A DNA stretch of 46,160 bases from Oscillospiraceae bacterium (GTDB lineage: Bacteria; Bacillota; Clostridia; Oscillospirales; Oscillospiraceae): the NCBI GenBank assembly GCA_020025595.1, contig JAHHRV010000016.1, positions 1 to 46,160 on the forward strand, written 5' to 3'. The position numbers and the translations under genes are program-made. The first letter of the stretch is position 1. Each line of letters begins with the position of its first letter. Under the pieces are notes generated by a model. That model was not told the DNA's origin. It did no database searches and saw nothing but the letters and a program-made list of their open reading frames with translations. Of this stretch, positions 1 through 7,117 are shown piece by piece.

Positions 1-28
1 TGCTTTCAAGAACCTTTGCGTTAGGCAT
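1..28 (-). CDS. rplJ: Ribosomal protein L10, 5' end only
   Basis: The first nine codons on the minus strand read MPNAKVLES, the usual start of Firmicutes L10, and the gene continues past the left edge. An AGGTGA-type ribosome binding site lies just upstream (about 35-43). L10 anchors the L7/L12 stalk on the large subunit. Only the start is present, but the typical L10 leader directly upstream makes the identification firm. Confidence 0.85.
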
Positions 29-152
29 GTGAGATGTCACCTCCGAAATAAAAAAAGTGTCTTTCTGCCAAACGACAGGAAGACACGCAAATAATCATAT
101 CCACGCACCTCGGCAGGACTTACTGCTTGCGCAACCTGCTGTCTTTGGCAAC
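29..152 (-). ncRNA. Ribosomal protein L10 leader with attenuator
   Basis: The untranslated leader of rplJ on the minus strand carries the GACAGCAGGT and CCTGCCGAGG blocks typical of the Firmicutes L10 leader, followed by a terminator-type hairpin. Known members bind the L10-(L12)4 complex to attenuate rplJL. The start is inferred from the promoter spacing and was not observed directly. Confidence 0.85.
50..86 (-). terminator. Attenuator terminator of the L10 leader
   Basis: The arms at 57-67 and 76-86 pair over 11 bp with one G-U pair around an eight-base loop. A run of seven U residues follows on the minus strand (56-50), only about 22 bases before the rplJ start, so it would stop rplJ transcription when formed. 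Confidence 0.85.
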
Positions 153-158
153 GGTTGA

Positions 159-187
159 ATTATAGCATAGAAAAACTATCATGTCAA
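159..187 (-). promoter_or_regulatory. Sigma-A promoter of rplJ
   Basis: A consensus TTGACA (187-182) and TATAAT (164-159) are separated by exactly 17 bases on the minus strand, directly upstream of the L10 leader. A perfect match fits the high demand for ribosomal stalk proteins. Confidence 0.9.
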
Positions 188-240
188 CAACTATTTTCAG
201 AAAATAATCAGATTATGGAATATTTTCGTATGGTAAATCA

Positions 241-266
241 AAACCGGGAAGCAGAAGCTTCCCGGT
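241..266 (-). terminator. Hairpin after rplA
   Basis: An AACCGGGAAGC / GCTTCCCGGTT stem with a four-base loop lies about 20 bases beyond the rplA stop, followed on the minus strand by a short TTTT run. It probably ends the rplK-rplA transcript before the separate rplJ promoter. The U-tract is weak. Confidence 0.6.
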
Positions 267-285
267 TGAGGTTTGTAATATAAAA

Positions 286-978
286 TTACAGGTACTTAGC
301 AGCGCTAACCTTAACGCCGGGGCCCATGGTGGAGACGACGACGCAGGAGCGGATATACTGACCCTTAGCTGCAGCGGGCTTAGCCTTGACAACAGCCTTC
401 ATCAGGGTATCCATGTTCTCGGTCAGCTTCTCGGTACCGAAGGAAACCTTGCCGATGGGGCAGTGGATGATGTTGGTCTTGTCCAGACGGTACTCGACCT
501 TACCAGCCTTGATTTCCTTAACAGCAGCGGCAACATTGGGGGTGACGGTACCAGCCTTGGGAGAGGGCATCAGACCCTTGGGGCCCAGAACCTTACCCAG
601 ACGACCGACGATACCCATCATGTCGGGGGAAGCAACAACGACATCGAAGTCAAACCAGTTTTCCTTGGTGATCTTCTCGACCAGCTCCATGCCGCCAACA
701 TAGTCAGCGCCTGCAGCCTTAGCCTCTTCGACCTTAGCGTCCTTAGCGAAAACCAGGACCTTGCGGGTCTTGCCGGTGCCGTTGGGCAGAACGACAGCGC
801 CGCGGACCTGCTGGTCAGCGTGACGGGAGTCAACACCCAACTTGATATGCAGCTCGACGGTCTCGTCGAACTTTGCAGAAGCGCCCTTCACAACCAGATC
901 CAGGGCTTCAGCGGGATCATACTGTACGGAGCGGTCAATCAGCTTGGCGCTCTCCTGATACTTTTTACCTCTAAACAA
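286..978 (-). CDS. rplA: Ribosomal protein L1
   Basis: L1 binds 23S rRNA at the mobile L1 stalk and helps release deacylated tRNA from the E site. The 230-residue product begins MFRGKKYQESAKLID and contains the family blocks LPNGTGK, GKVLGPKGLMP and GTVTPNV, at normal full length. I chose the TTG at 978 because an AAGGAGG lies nine bases upstream. The longer frame reaching 1023 adds a non-homologous stretch and ignores that site. The gene follows rplK and precedes a hairpin. In other bacteria L1 also represses its own operon by binding an mRNA mimic of its rRNA site. Confidence 0.95.
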   Translation of the reverse strand: MFRGKKYQESAKLIDRSVQYDPAEALDLVVKGASAKFDETVELHIKLGVDSRHADQQVRGAVVLPNGTGKTRKVLVFAKDAKVEEAKAAGADYVGGMELVEKITKENWFDFDVVVASPDMMGIVGRLGKVLGPKGLMPSPKAGTVTPNVAAAVKEIKAGKVEYRLDKTNIIHCPIGKVSFGTEKLTENMDTLMKAVVKAKPAAAKGQYIRSCVVVSTMGPGVKVSAAKYL

Positions 979-1058
979 TGTAATTATCCTCCTTATCGTG
1001 GTAATGCGGAATAATCCTCCCACATAACCGGGATCAAGCTATCCCGGACAGCAAATTA

Positions 1059-1484
1059 TCAATCAACGACGGTGACGCCCATGGAGCGGCAAGTGCCGGC
1101 AACCTGAGATTCAGCGGCTTCCAGAGAGGGGCAGTTCAGATCGGGCAGCTTGGTCTTAGCGATCTCGCTGATCTGAGCCTTGGTGATGGTACCAACCTTC
1201 TGCTTGTTGGGAACGCCGGAACCCTTCTCCAGACCGATGGCCTTAGTGACCAGCAGGGGAGTGGGGGGAGTCTTGGTGATGAAGGTGAAGGAGCGATCAG
1301 CGTAGACAGTGATGACTACGGGAATCTTGTAACCCTCCATATCCTTGGTCCGTGCGTTGAACTCCTTGATAAATGCTGCGATATTCACGCCATGCTGACC
1401 CAGAGCAGGACCAACAGGGGGAGAAGCAGTTGCCTTAGCGGCATTGATCTGCAATTTGATAATACCAGTGACTTTCTGTGCCAT
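1059..1484 (-). CDS. rplK: Ribosomal protein L11
   Basis: L11 binds the GTPase-associated region of 23S rRNA and is needed for stringent-response sensing by RelA. The 141-residue product has the expected N-terminal domain (KLQINAAKATASPPVGPALGQHGVNI) and C-terminal rRNA-binding domain (TPPTPLLVTKA to AGTCRSMGVTV). An AGGAGGTGC site lies about eight bases before the ATG. It sits between nusG and rplA in the normal order, with a structured 106-base spacer on the nusG side. Confidence 0.97.
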   Translation of the reverse strand: MAQKVTGIIKLQINAAKATASPPVGPALGQHGVNIAAFIKEFNARTKDMEGYKIPVVITVYADRSFTFITKTPPTPLLVTKAIGLEKGSGVPNKQKVGTITKAQISEIAKTKLPDLNCPSLEAAESQVAGTCRSMGVTVVD

Positions 1485-1510
1485 TTTAAAAGCACCTCCT
1501 GAATAAAAAT

Positions 1511-1580
1511 GTGGTAATATGCGCTTAACGCATTTCTTTCGGGGTTAAAACCCCTCCCACGTTCCGACCGGAAATTCCGG
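1511..1580 (-). promoter_or_regulatory. Structured nusG-rplK spacer, possible L1-binding leader
   Basis: The spacer folds on the minus strand into an outer GTGG/CCAC helix (1560-1557 with 1514-1511) enclosing a GGGG/CCCC hairpin (1541-1554) and an ATGCG/CGCAT hairpin (1519-1533). A CCGGAA/TTCCGG palindrome (1568-1580) lies just before it. Firmicutes often keep such a structure here, and L1 autoregulation of rplK-rplA is known in other bacteria. The assignment to L1 is inference. Confidence 0.45.
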
Positions 1581-1590
1581 CCCGATGCGT

Positions 1591-2118
1591 TTACTGGGAA
1601 ACGACCTCAACCTGATCGAGTTCAAACTCGACGGGGGTCTCTCGGCCAAACATGGACACAACCACGCTGACCAGATTTTTGTCGACATCAATTTCTTCGA
1701 CGGTTCCGGTGAAGGAGCTCAGGGGGCCATCCAGGATGCGTACGCTGTCGCCAACATTGTAGTTGACGATGATCTCGCGCTTTTCAACACCCATTGCGTA
1801 AACCTCTTCCTCAGTCAGGGGAATGGGGTCGTTGCTGGAGGTTCCCACGAAGCCGGTAACACCACGGACATCCTTAATCACATGCCATGTGTCATCGCTG
1901 TAGAACATTTTCACCAGTACATAGCCAGGGAAGATCTTGCGATCGTAAGTTTTGCTTACGCCGGATTCGGTGATCTCAGTGACAGTTTCCAAGGGAATGG
2001 AAACGGCCAGGATCTGATCCTGTAACTGCCGGCTTTCCACGGTTTTTTCAATGGTGGCCTTTACCGTGTTTTCATAACCGGAATAGGTATGGACCACATA
2101 CCACTTTGCATCTGCCAT
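1591..2118 (-). CDS. nusG: Transcription elongation/antitermination factor NusG
   Basis: NusG binds RNA polymerase and modulates pausing and termination, and it couples transcription to translation through S10. The 175-residue product has the NGN domain (WYVVHTYSGYENTVKATIE to RGVTGFVGT) and a C-terminal KOW domain (VGDSVRILDGPLSSFTGTVEEID). I start it at the ATG at 2118, giving MADAKWYVVHTYSG. The nine extra upstream codons overlap the end of secE and do not resemble the family. The Shine-Dalgarno is modest (AAGGG). It lies 10 bases from secE, as in most bacteria. Confidence 0.97.
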   Translation of the reverse strand: MADAKWYVVHTYSGYENTVKATIEKTVESRQLQDQILAVSIPLETVTEITESGVSKTYDRKIFPGYVLVKMFYSDDTWHVIKDVRGVTGFVGTSSNDPIPLTEEEVYAMGVEKREIIVNYNVGDSVRILDGPLSSFTGTVEEIDVDKNLVSVVVSMFGRETPVEFELDQVEVVSQ

Positions 2119-2128
2119 AGTGCTACCC

Positions 2129-2359
2129 TTAGTGGAACAGGGCAATCAAGCCACTGATTCCAACCTGTGCGACAAAGTCGAACAGCCAAATAAATGCACC
2201 AACAACCACGACGCAGCCGGCCACGACCAGAGCGTTTTTCAGAACCTGTTCCTTGGTAGGCCAGATAACCTTCTTCAGCTCGCTGCGCAGCTCACGGAAG
2301 AATTTGCAGACCTTGTGCCAGGTTCTAACAAACCAGTTTTCCTTCTTGACTTCTGCCAT
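2129..2359 (-). CDS. secE: Preprotein translocase subunit SecE
   Basis: SecE clamps the two halves of SecY in the Sec translocon. The 76-residue product has the single-helix Gram-positive form: an amphipathic cytoplasmic segment (FFRELRSELKKVIWPTKEQV) followed by one membrane span at about residues 42-65. An AAGGAGG precedes the ATG. The position between rpmG and nusG is the standard arrangement. Confidence 0.96.
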   Translation of the reverse strand: MAEVKKENWFVRTWHKVCKFFRELRSELKKVIWPTKEQVLKNALVVAGCVVVVGAFIWLFDFVAQVGISGLIALFH

Positions 2360-2374
2360 GATGGTAGGTCCTCC

Positions 2375-2524
2375 TTACTTGGTCTCGTTGTGAATGGTGT
2401 GCTTTCTGCAGAATCTGCAGTACTTCTTCATTTCGAGACGGTCGGGGTCATTCTTCTTGTTCTTCATGGTATTGTAGTTTCTCTGCTTGCACTCGGAGCA
2501 TCTCAAAGTGACTTTAACGCGCAT
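2375..2524 (-). CDS. rpmG: Ribosomal protein L33
   Basis: This 49-residue gene reads MRVKVTLRCSECKQRNYNT and has C9-x2-C12 and C36-x2-C39, so it is the zinc-binding (C+) form of L33. AAGGAGG lies about eight bases before the ATG. It is the first gene of the rpmG-secE-nusG transcript, with a promoter about 140 bases upstream. Confidence 0.95.
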   Translation of the reverse strand: MRVKVTLRCSECKQRNYNTMKNKKNDPDRLEMKKYCRFCRKHTIHNETK

Positions 2525-2692
2525 AACGGCACCTCCTTAAACATTGCCTCCCTGTATCACTTCGTCTAGTATAAAATTTAGTCGAGGCCTAACTACAAAG
2601 GCCCCACCGAAGCTGAAAAAAGCGCATAAAAAAAGCCTTTTTTCACAGGTGAAATCATCATATCATAGATTGGGGAGGCTTGTCAACAATTT
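2525..2692 (-). promoter_or_regulatory. Promoter and 5' leader of rpmG-secE-nusG
   Basis: On the minus strand TTGACA (about 2692-2687) is followed after 18 bases by TATGAT. The roughly 135-base leader contains a GGCCT/AGGCC hairpin but no recognisable riboswitch or tRNA. A plus-strand TATAAT at 2721-2726 probably serves ruvX, without a good -35 at standard spacing. Confidence 0.65.
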
Positions 2693-2774
2693 TTTCCTTT
2701 ATTTTTTGACAATGTTGCAGTATAATGGTGGAAACCGAACATACGGGAATAAAATGATATTGTGAGGAACATCC

Positions 2775-3191
2775 ATGAAACGAATTTTGGGAATTGACTA
2801 TGGTGATGCCCGCACGGGAATTGCCATTTCCGATCTGCTGTGCTCCATTGTCGGCTCTACCACGGTAATTCACAGCCGCAAGCCGGAGAAAACACTGGAG
2901 GAAATCTGCAAACTTGTGACAGAACATGAAATCGGCGAGATCGTTATGGGTCTGCCCAAGAATATGGATGGCTCCGAAGGTCCGAGAGCGGAGCTTTGCC
3001 GTGCGTTTGCCCAGCAGGTGGAGCAGGCAACCGGACTGCCCGTGACGCTGTGGGATGAGCGCCGCACTACGGTGGAGGCTCACAACATTCTGTCTGAGCA
3101 CAACTACCACGGAAAAAAACGGAAAAATACCGTTGATGCAGTGGCAGCGTCTTTGATTCTGGAGGGCTACCTCAACTTCCGGGGCCGGTAA
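2775..3191 (+). CDS. ruvX: Putative pre-16S rRNA nuclease / Holliday-junction resolvase-like YqgF
   Basis: This RNase H-fold family processes the 5' end of 16S rRNA in Escherichia coli and was earlier proposed as a RuvC-like resolvase. The 138-residue product starts MKRILGIDYGDARTGIA, with the metal-binding aspartate in IDYG. It also carries IVMGLPKNMDGSEGPRA and LWDERRTTVEA, and ends with the NTVDAVAASLIL block containing the last acidic residue. The length is normal. In many Firmicutes ruvX sits with alaS and a DUF1292 gene. Here DUF1292 is about 4 kb away. Its 3' end overlaps the opposing transporter gene by 25 bp. Confidence 0.95.
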   Translation: MKRILGIDYGDARTGIAISDLLCSIVGSTTVIHSRKPEKTLEEICKLVTEHEIGEIVMGLPKNMDGSEGPRAELCRAFAQQVEQATGLPVTLWDERRTTVEAHNILSEHNYHGKKRKNTVDAVAASLILEGYLNFRGR

Positions 3192-3541
3192 CACAGCTCT
3201 CTGATTCCGCAGACGATAAAGAAAATGCCGAAGATTTTCTTCAGAATTTTCAAATCCAGCTGCTGACCCAGCAGGTTGCCCAGAAATGCGCCCAGTAATC
3301 CCGCTGCGATGGGGACCAGGACGGATTTTGGCTTTAAGGTGCCCTGCTTCCAGCGAAACAGGCACGCAATTGTGGCGCAGGGCAGGAAAAACATGAGATT
3401 GATCAATCGGGCCTGACTCTGATCCATGCCAAGCACCAGAGTCAGCCACAGAAGCAGCAGGCTTCCGCCACCGACACCAAGCCCAGACAGAAAGCCCAAT
3501 GCTGCGCCAATCCCAATCGCAAACCAGAAGTTTTCTAACAT
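3167..3541 (-). CDS. Half-size TauE/SafE-type membrane protein (second of pair)
   Basis: This 124-residue membrane protein resembles one half of a TauE/SafE (DUF81) anion exporter. It has the glycine-rich first helix GAALGFLSGLGVGGGSLLLL, then three further hydrophobic segments and a basic tail. Full-length family members have seven or eight helices in two inverted halves of this kind. Its start overlaps the stop of the upstream half by 7 bp, so the two are translationally coupled and probably form a heterodimer. Sulfite, sulfonate or another organic anion is the family-level guess; the substrate is unknown. I start at the ATG at 3541; upstream residues do not fit the family. Confidence 0.8.
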   Translation of the reverse strand: MLENFWFAIGIGAALGFLSGLGVGGGSLLLLWLTLVLGMDQSQARLINLMFFLPCATIACLFRWKQGTLKPKSVLVPIAAGLLGAFLGNLLGQQLDLKILKKIFGIFFIVCGIRELCYRPRKLR

Positions 3542-3900
3542 AAATATCGGATTCCTCCCCATAAGATCATCACGCCCAGAATCCGATGCAGCCAGAGGGT
3601 CGGGATTTTCTTTCCGAACAGGCCCACCAGAATACCGCCCACGGCACTGCCAATCAGATAGGGAAATGCGTCGTGCCAGGGAAGTGGTGCAGAGAGAGAG
3701 CCCAGCCACAGCGACAGCAGACTGACCGGCAGCATCACGGAAACACAAGTGGGGAAAAGCTCCTGCTCGTCAACACAGGCCAGCAGCTGCAGGGCAGGAA
3801 TCAGAATCATGCCTCCGGCGCCGCCGAATATTCCGTTGACAAAGCCTGCTGCCAGACCGGCTGCGGCCGCACCCCAAAAGCAGCGTTTTTCAATATGCAA
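3535..3900 (-). CDS. Half-size TauE/SafE-type membrane protein (first of pair)
   Basis: This 121-residue protein has the TauE/SafE N-half signature (AAGLAAGFVNGIFGGAGGMILIPAL), a short loop and three more membrane segments ending WGGIRYLC. It lies directly upstream of the second half with a 7 bp overlap. The start is a TTG at 3900, with an AGGAGG seven bases upstream. That site lies inside the 3' arm of a perfect 11 bp hairpin (3907-3937), so translation may depend on opening the stem. The gene is preceded on the same strand by tcdA, 41 bases away. Confidence 0.8.
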   Translation of the reverse strand: MHIEKRCFWGAAAAGLAAGFVNGIFGGAGGMILIPALQLLACVDEQELFPTCVSVMLPVSLLSLWLGSLSAPLPWHDAFPYLIGSAVGGILVGLFGKKIPTLWLHRILGVMILWGGIRYLC

Positions 3901-3906
3901 ACAAAT

Positions 3907-3937
3907 CGCCTCCTGTGAAAGTTTTCCACAGGAGGCG
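3907..3937 (-). promoter_or_regulatory. Perfect hairpin covering a ribosome binding site
   Basis: Arms CGCCTCCTGTG (3907-3917) and CACAGGAGGCG (3927-3937) pair perfectly around a nine-base loop. On the minus strand the 3' arm contains the AGGAGG of the first TauE-like half-gene. There is no U-run on the minus strand, so a translational role or transcript-end stabilisation of tcdA is more likely than termination. Confidence 0.7.
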
Positions 3938-3941
3938 TTCT

Positions 3942-4652
3942 TTATTCCTTTGTAATGTCGCGAACGATATGTCCGGCAATCATCAGACCGGCCACACTGG
4001 GAACCCAGCTGACAGAAGAGGGAATGCTGCGTCTGCCGGGAGGGGGAGCCTCCAGAGGGATGGGTGTGATGGGTTCTTCCGGAGAGAACAGAACTGTGTG
4101 ATGGTACACATTTCTGGCACGAAGCTCTCTGCGGATGACACGGGCCAGAGGACAGCCGCTGGTTTTGGAGATATCCGTGATGGTGAACTGACTGGGGTCC
4201 AGCTTATTTCCGGTTCCCAGGGCACTGATGATGGGGATGCTCCGTTCCCGGGCGTTCATAATCAGGCTCAGCTTGCAGGATACCAGATCGATGCAGTCGG
4301 CGATATAATCGTAATCTGTGTCGAAGAACTTCAGCTTATCCTCTTCACAGTACAGCTCGGTGATGGCGCGCACATTGCACAAGGGATTGATGTCGCGCAC
4401 ACGATCGGCCATAACCTGGGCCTTGTATTTTCCCAGAGTGGAGTGGAGGGCACACAGCTGACGGTTGATATTGCTCAGGCCTACGGTATCGTTATCGATC
4501 AGGGTCAGGCTGCCGACTCCGGCGCGGGCCAGCGCTTCTGCGGTATAGCTGCCCACACCGCCAATGCCGAAAACTGCCACATGGGCATTTTGTAATTTTT
4601 GCAGCGCGTCTTTGCCCAGAGCCATCTGCTCACGGATAAAAGAGTTGTCCAT
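3942..4652 (-). CDS. tcdA: tRNA threonylcarbamoyladenosine dehydratase
   Basis: TcdA, an E1-like enzyme, uses ATP to cyclise t6A37 in tRNA to ct6A. The 236-residue product has the nucleotide-binding loop GIGGVGS at residues 29-35, then DNDTVGLSNINRQ and the adenylation-region DCIDLVSCKLSL. The tail PGRRSIPSSVSWVPSVAGLMIAGHIV is typical of the TcdA/CsdL branch, not MoeB or ThiF. I start at the ATG at 4652 with an AAAGGAT site upstream. A strong terminator of the preceding gene ends about 20 bases before this start, so expression needs readthrough or a cryptic promoter. tsaD, whose product makes the t6A precursor, is in the same window. Confidence 0.93.
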   Translation of the reverse strand: MDNSFIREQMALGKDALQKLQNAHVAVFGIGGVGSYTAEALARAGVGSLTLIDNDTVGLSNINRQLCALHSTLGKYKAQVMADRVRDINPLCNVRAITELYCEEDKLKFFDTDYDYIADCIDLVSCKLSLIMNARERSIPIISALGTGNKLDPSQFTITDISKTSGCPLARVIRRELRARNVYHHTVLFSPEEPITPIPLEAPPPGRRSIPSSVSWVPSVAGLMIAGHIVRDITKE

Positions 4653-4670
4653 ATTTTGATCCTTTCTAAA

Positions 4671-4701
4671 AAACAGGCCGCGAACAAATCGCGGCCTGTT
4701 C
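4671..4701 (-). terminator. Intrinsic terminator after the foldase gene
   Basis: A perfect 12 bp stem (4672-4683 with 4689-4700, AACAGGCCGCGA type) has a five-base loop and a TTTTTT run on the minus strand. It lies between the foldase stop and the tcdA ribosome binding site. Confidence 0.9.
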
Positions 4702-4714
4702 ACAGGTTGCTGAA

Positions 4715-6346
4715 TTACTTGTTGCCGCCCAGAACCAGGTCGGTCTTGACATTGGAAGTGTTCGTCAGAGTAACGGTGACTTTTTCGGTCAGTTCATCCT
4801 GCCACTTCAGCATATCGGCATCACGCAGGTTGTTGGTGATCATATAGTCACGATAGGTGACATCGGAATTGCCAACAAAGTACATGATGTGCACACCGTA
4901 ATCGGATTCCACGATGCCGGTATCGCCAGCCTTGTGGCCTTCGGCGAAGCACCAGTCGTTAAAGGTGGGAACCATCTGACCGGGGTAGATATTCTCGTAC
5001 AGACCGCCGTTCTTGTTGGAACCGGTGTCGGTGGATTTTTCATTTGCCAGAGCTGCGAAAGCATCCTCGGTAGCTTCGCCGGCAGTGAACTGAGCCAGCA
5101 GCTCCTCGGCCTTTGCCTTGGTAGCAGCTTTTTCTTCATCAGTATAGATGGTCTGGCCGTTTGCATCGGTGGTGCCGCCCTCGTAAGGCAGCAGGATGTG
5201 ACGGACATTTACCAGGGGGAAGTTGTTGTCGCTGGAGCCGGTGAAGTAGACAACATAGTAGCCGTTGGTGGTCTTGGTGGTGGTTCCATCTTCGGCTGCG
5301 GTTTCAGTCTCGTTTGCGATCACAGTAACATCGCCTGCAGCGCGGTTTGCATCGGTGACCCAGTCACGCAGCACGCCGTTGACATTTTTGAAGAGGGTGT
5401 CGTTGTATGCGGTGCTTGCGGCTTCGGTTTCTGCGTTGACAGGCAGAGCAGCAATGGCGCTGTCCAGTTCTTCAACGGAAGTGGGCTTCTTTGCCAGCAG
5501 CTCGTCAGCAGCAGCCTTGCAGGCAGCAAGACCGGCAGCCATCTCCTCTTCGGAGTAGGTCACATTGCCGTCTTCGGCCTTGGTGCCGCCCTCGTAGAAG
5601 CGGGAAGCAGGCAGGAAGTAAGAATTATAAGAGAAGGAGCTGTAAGCGCTGGGATCCTCAGCATCAGCCTCGCGCAGAGCTGCGTCGTCGTAATTCAGAG
5701 CTTCGCTGTGATCCTTGGAGAACTCGCTTGCAATCAGCTGAACTTCTGCGTACTTGCGGTAGGTCTTTTCATTGCAGCCCTTGCCGTAAATAGCCTTGAT
5801 GTAGCTGTCAGCATCGGAGTAACCATACATCTTTGCATATGCACCCATATTGTTGATGGACATATCCAGATTGGATGCAGCCTCTTCGGACAGAGTGTAG
5901 CCCTGAGCAACAGCCTCGTTGTAAACAGCGTACATACGCTTCATGGTATTGGTAGCGGTTTCCATGAAGTAATCGGCCCAGGTAGCGCCGGTTTCTTCGT
6001 CCTGAACCTGCTCGTCCAGGGGCTTGGTGGGGTCAATGCCGGAAAGTGCCAGGTAGTTGCCGAACTGCTGGGTAAACTGATTCACGGAGTCCATGTAGTA
6101 GTGATTCAGCTCAGCTGCGCTGATTTTGGTATCGTTAATGGTTGCGGCTGTGGTATTACGCTGGATGATGCCGCTTTCCATGACGCTGGTAGCGATCACA
6201 ACGCAAATCATCAGTGCAATTACGACTGCAAAGAGGATTGTGTACAGGCGAAGCTTCTTAGCCTCTTTTACCTCTTGCTTTTGCTTCTCGGACATTTGGG
6301 TAGCATACTGCTCATGACGGAGCTTTTTCTTTTCAGATGCACTCAT
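4715..6346 (-). CDS. Membrane-anchored PpiC-type peptidyl-prolyl isomerase (PrsA/SurA-like foldase)
   Basis: This 543-residue protein probably helps fold exported proteins outside the membrane. It has a charged cytoplasmic head, one membrane span at about residues 35-58 and no lipobox, so it is membrane-anchored rather than a lipoprotein like PrsA of Bacillus. An alpha-helical SurA-N-like region follows. A parvulin domain near residues 375-510 contains VRHILLP, KNGGLYE and YGVHIMYF. I choose the second ATG (6346) because the GAGG site is too close to the ATG at 6355. A TTGCAA-17-TATAAT promoter and a strong terminator make it monocistronic. Confidence 0.85.
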   Translation of the reverse strand: MSASEKKKLRHEQYATQMSEKQKQEVKEAKKLRLYTILFAVVIALMICVVIATSVMESGIIQRNTTAATINDTKISAAELNHYYMDSVNQFTQQFGNYLALSGIDPTKPLDEQVQDEETGATWADYFMETATNTMKRMYAVYNEAVAQGYTLSEEAASNLDMSINNMGAYAKMYGYSDADSYIKAIYGKGCNEKTYRKYAEVQLIASEFSKDHSEALNYDDAALREADAEDPSAYSSFSYNSYFLPASRFYEGGTKAEDGNVTYSEEEMAAGLAACKAAADELLAKKPTSVEELDSAIAALPVNAETEAASTAYNDTLFKNVNGVLRDWVTDANRAAGDVTVIANETETAAEDGTTTKTTNGYYVVYFTGSSDNNFPLVNVRHILLPYEGGTTDANGQTIYTDEEKAATKAKAEELLAQFTAGEATEDAFAALANEKSTDTGSNKNGGLYENIYPGQMVPTFNDWCFAEGHKAGDTGIVESDYGVHIMYFVGNSDVTYRDYMITNNLRDADMLKWQDELTEKVTVTLTNTSNVKTDLVLGGNK

Positions 6347-6408
6347 GGTTATCATTTCCTCTCATTTGCATTGGTAGTTGTATGCCGATGTTCAGCATAG
6401 ACTCGAAC

Positions 6409-6437
6409 ATTATATCCTAAAGCTATCGGGGTTGCAA
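6409..6437 (-). promoter_or_regulatory. Promoter of the foldase gene
   Basis: TTGCAA (6437-6432) and TATAAT (6414-6409) lie on the minus strand with a 17-base spacer. They fall between the candidate 6S RNA terminator and the foldase start. Confidence 0.8.
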
Positions 6438-6487
6438 GTAGAAAAATTCATATAAACCGGAAATTCACCCGAATGCTCACAGAATTT

Positions 6488-6716
6488 ATAAAAAAAGTGC
6501 GGAGGACAAGCCTCCGCACAGCCCACTTCGGCCGTGTGCACCCGATGATGACCTGCACAACATGGCAGGTGGGTTGCCGCTCTCAAGATCTTCATTGCTC
6601 CCAGCGTCCACCATACGTCAAAGCGCAGGCGGGAGGTCTGCAATCCAACCGAGAAGTCAAGCATCCCGATCATAAAATGTGGGTCCAAACGAGCACATCA
6701 CGCACCAAGCAGGAAA
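6488..6716 (-). ncRNA. ssrS: Candidate 6S RNA
   Basis: This non-coding stretch of about 230 bases ends in a strong terminator. It can fold as a rod. CCCAC (near 6681) pairs with GTGGG (near 6523). An apical arm is formed by GGTTG/CAACC and CTCCC/GGGAG. Between them lies a large open region whose 3' strand carries an ACCTGC/GCAGGT hairpin. This is the 6S architecture, in which the bubble mimics an open promoter and traps sigma-A RNA polymerase. In Bacillus subtilis the 6S-1 gene lies next to yrvM (tcdA), and tcdA is the second gene downstream here. The 5' end and promoter are not resolved, and it may be processed from the DUF1292 transcript. Confidence 0.65.
6489..6519 (-). terminator. Terminator of the candidate 6S RNA
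   Basis: A 9 bp GC-rich stem (6497-6505 with 6511-6519, GTGCGGAGG type) has a five-base loop and seven U residues on the minus strand. Confidence 0.9.
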
Positions 6717-6729
6717 TAATTCGATATGA

Positions 6730-7026
6730 TTATTCCTCGTCGGAATCGATTTCATCCTCTTCGTACATCTGATCCATAAACAGGTTGTAAACAGTTTCCA
6801 GCTCCTGCTCGTCTTCGATTGCACAGAGAATAGGGCCGTCGTCATCTTCTTCGACACTCTTGAGAATGCTGACCTCCAGCTCGGTCTCTTCTTCACCGTC
6901 GCTGGCGGGGATCACTGCCATATAGGATGAACCGTTGTATTCCAGTGTGGAAAGAACCTCTAATTCAAATTCCGTACCGTCTTCATCAACGATGGTGATA
7001 AAGTCGGAGCCGTAATTATCAGACAT
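6730..7026 (-). CDS. DUF1292 family protein (YrzB-like)
   Basis: This 98-residue, highly acidic protein matches the DUF1292/YrzB family. It has the pattern FITIVDEDGTEFELEVLSTLEYNGSSYMAVIPA followed by acidic beta strands and an Asp/Glu-rich tail. Its function is unknown. In many Firmicutes it accompanies ruvX and alaS. The ATG at 7026 is chosen for its GGAGGTAAC site; upstream codons are unrelated. It has its own promoter, and the candidate 6S RNA begins just past its stop. Confidence 0.88.
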   Translation of the reverse strand: MSDNYGSDFITIVDEDGTEFELEVLSTLEYNGSSYMAVIPASDGEEETELEVSILKSVEEDDDGPILCAIEDEQELETVYNLFMDQMYEEDEIDSDEE

Positions 7027-7060
7027 TTTTGTTACCTCCGGATGGATTTCTTCTGGCATC

Positions 7061-7089
7061 ATTGTACGATGAAATGGCGATAAAATCAA
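7061..7089 (-). promoter_or_regulatory. Promoter of the DUF1292 gene
   Basis: TTGATT (7089-7084) and TACAAT (7066-7061) lie on the minus strand with a 17-base spacer, about 35 bases before the start codon. Confidence 0.7.
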
Positions 7090-7117
7090 TATAAATTTTT
7101 TCGTGCATCTGACGAAA

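Noticed and set aside
2545..2660. Possible tRNA upstream of rpmG, a common place for tRNA genes in Firmicutes
   Set aside because: No cloverleaf or conserved TTCGANTC arm was found on either strand.
4889..6400. A 503-codon open frame antisense to the foldase gene
   Set aside because: It is rich in Cys, Gly and Val with no motif and no start signal. The sense gene has a promoter, ribosome binding site and terminator.
6410..6688. Open frames of about 90 codons on both strands in the foldase-DUF1292 gap
   Set aside because: They lie over the terminator and structured region of the candidate 6S RNA and lack ribosome binding sites.
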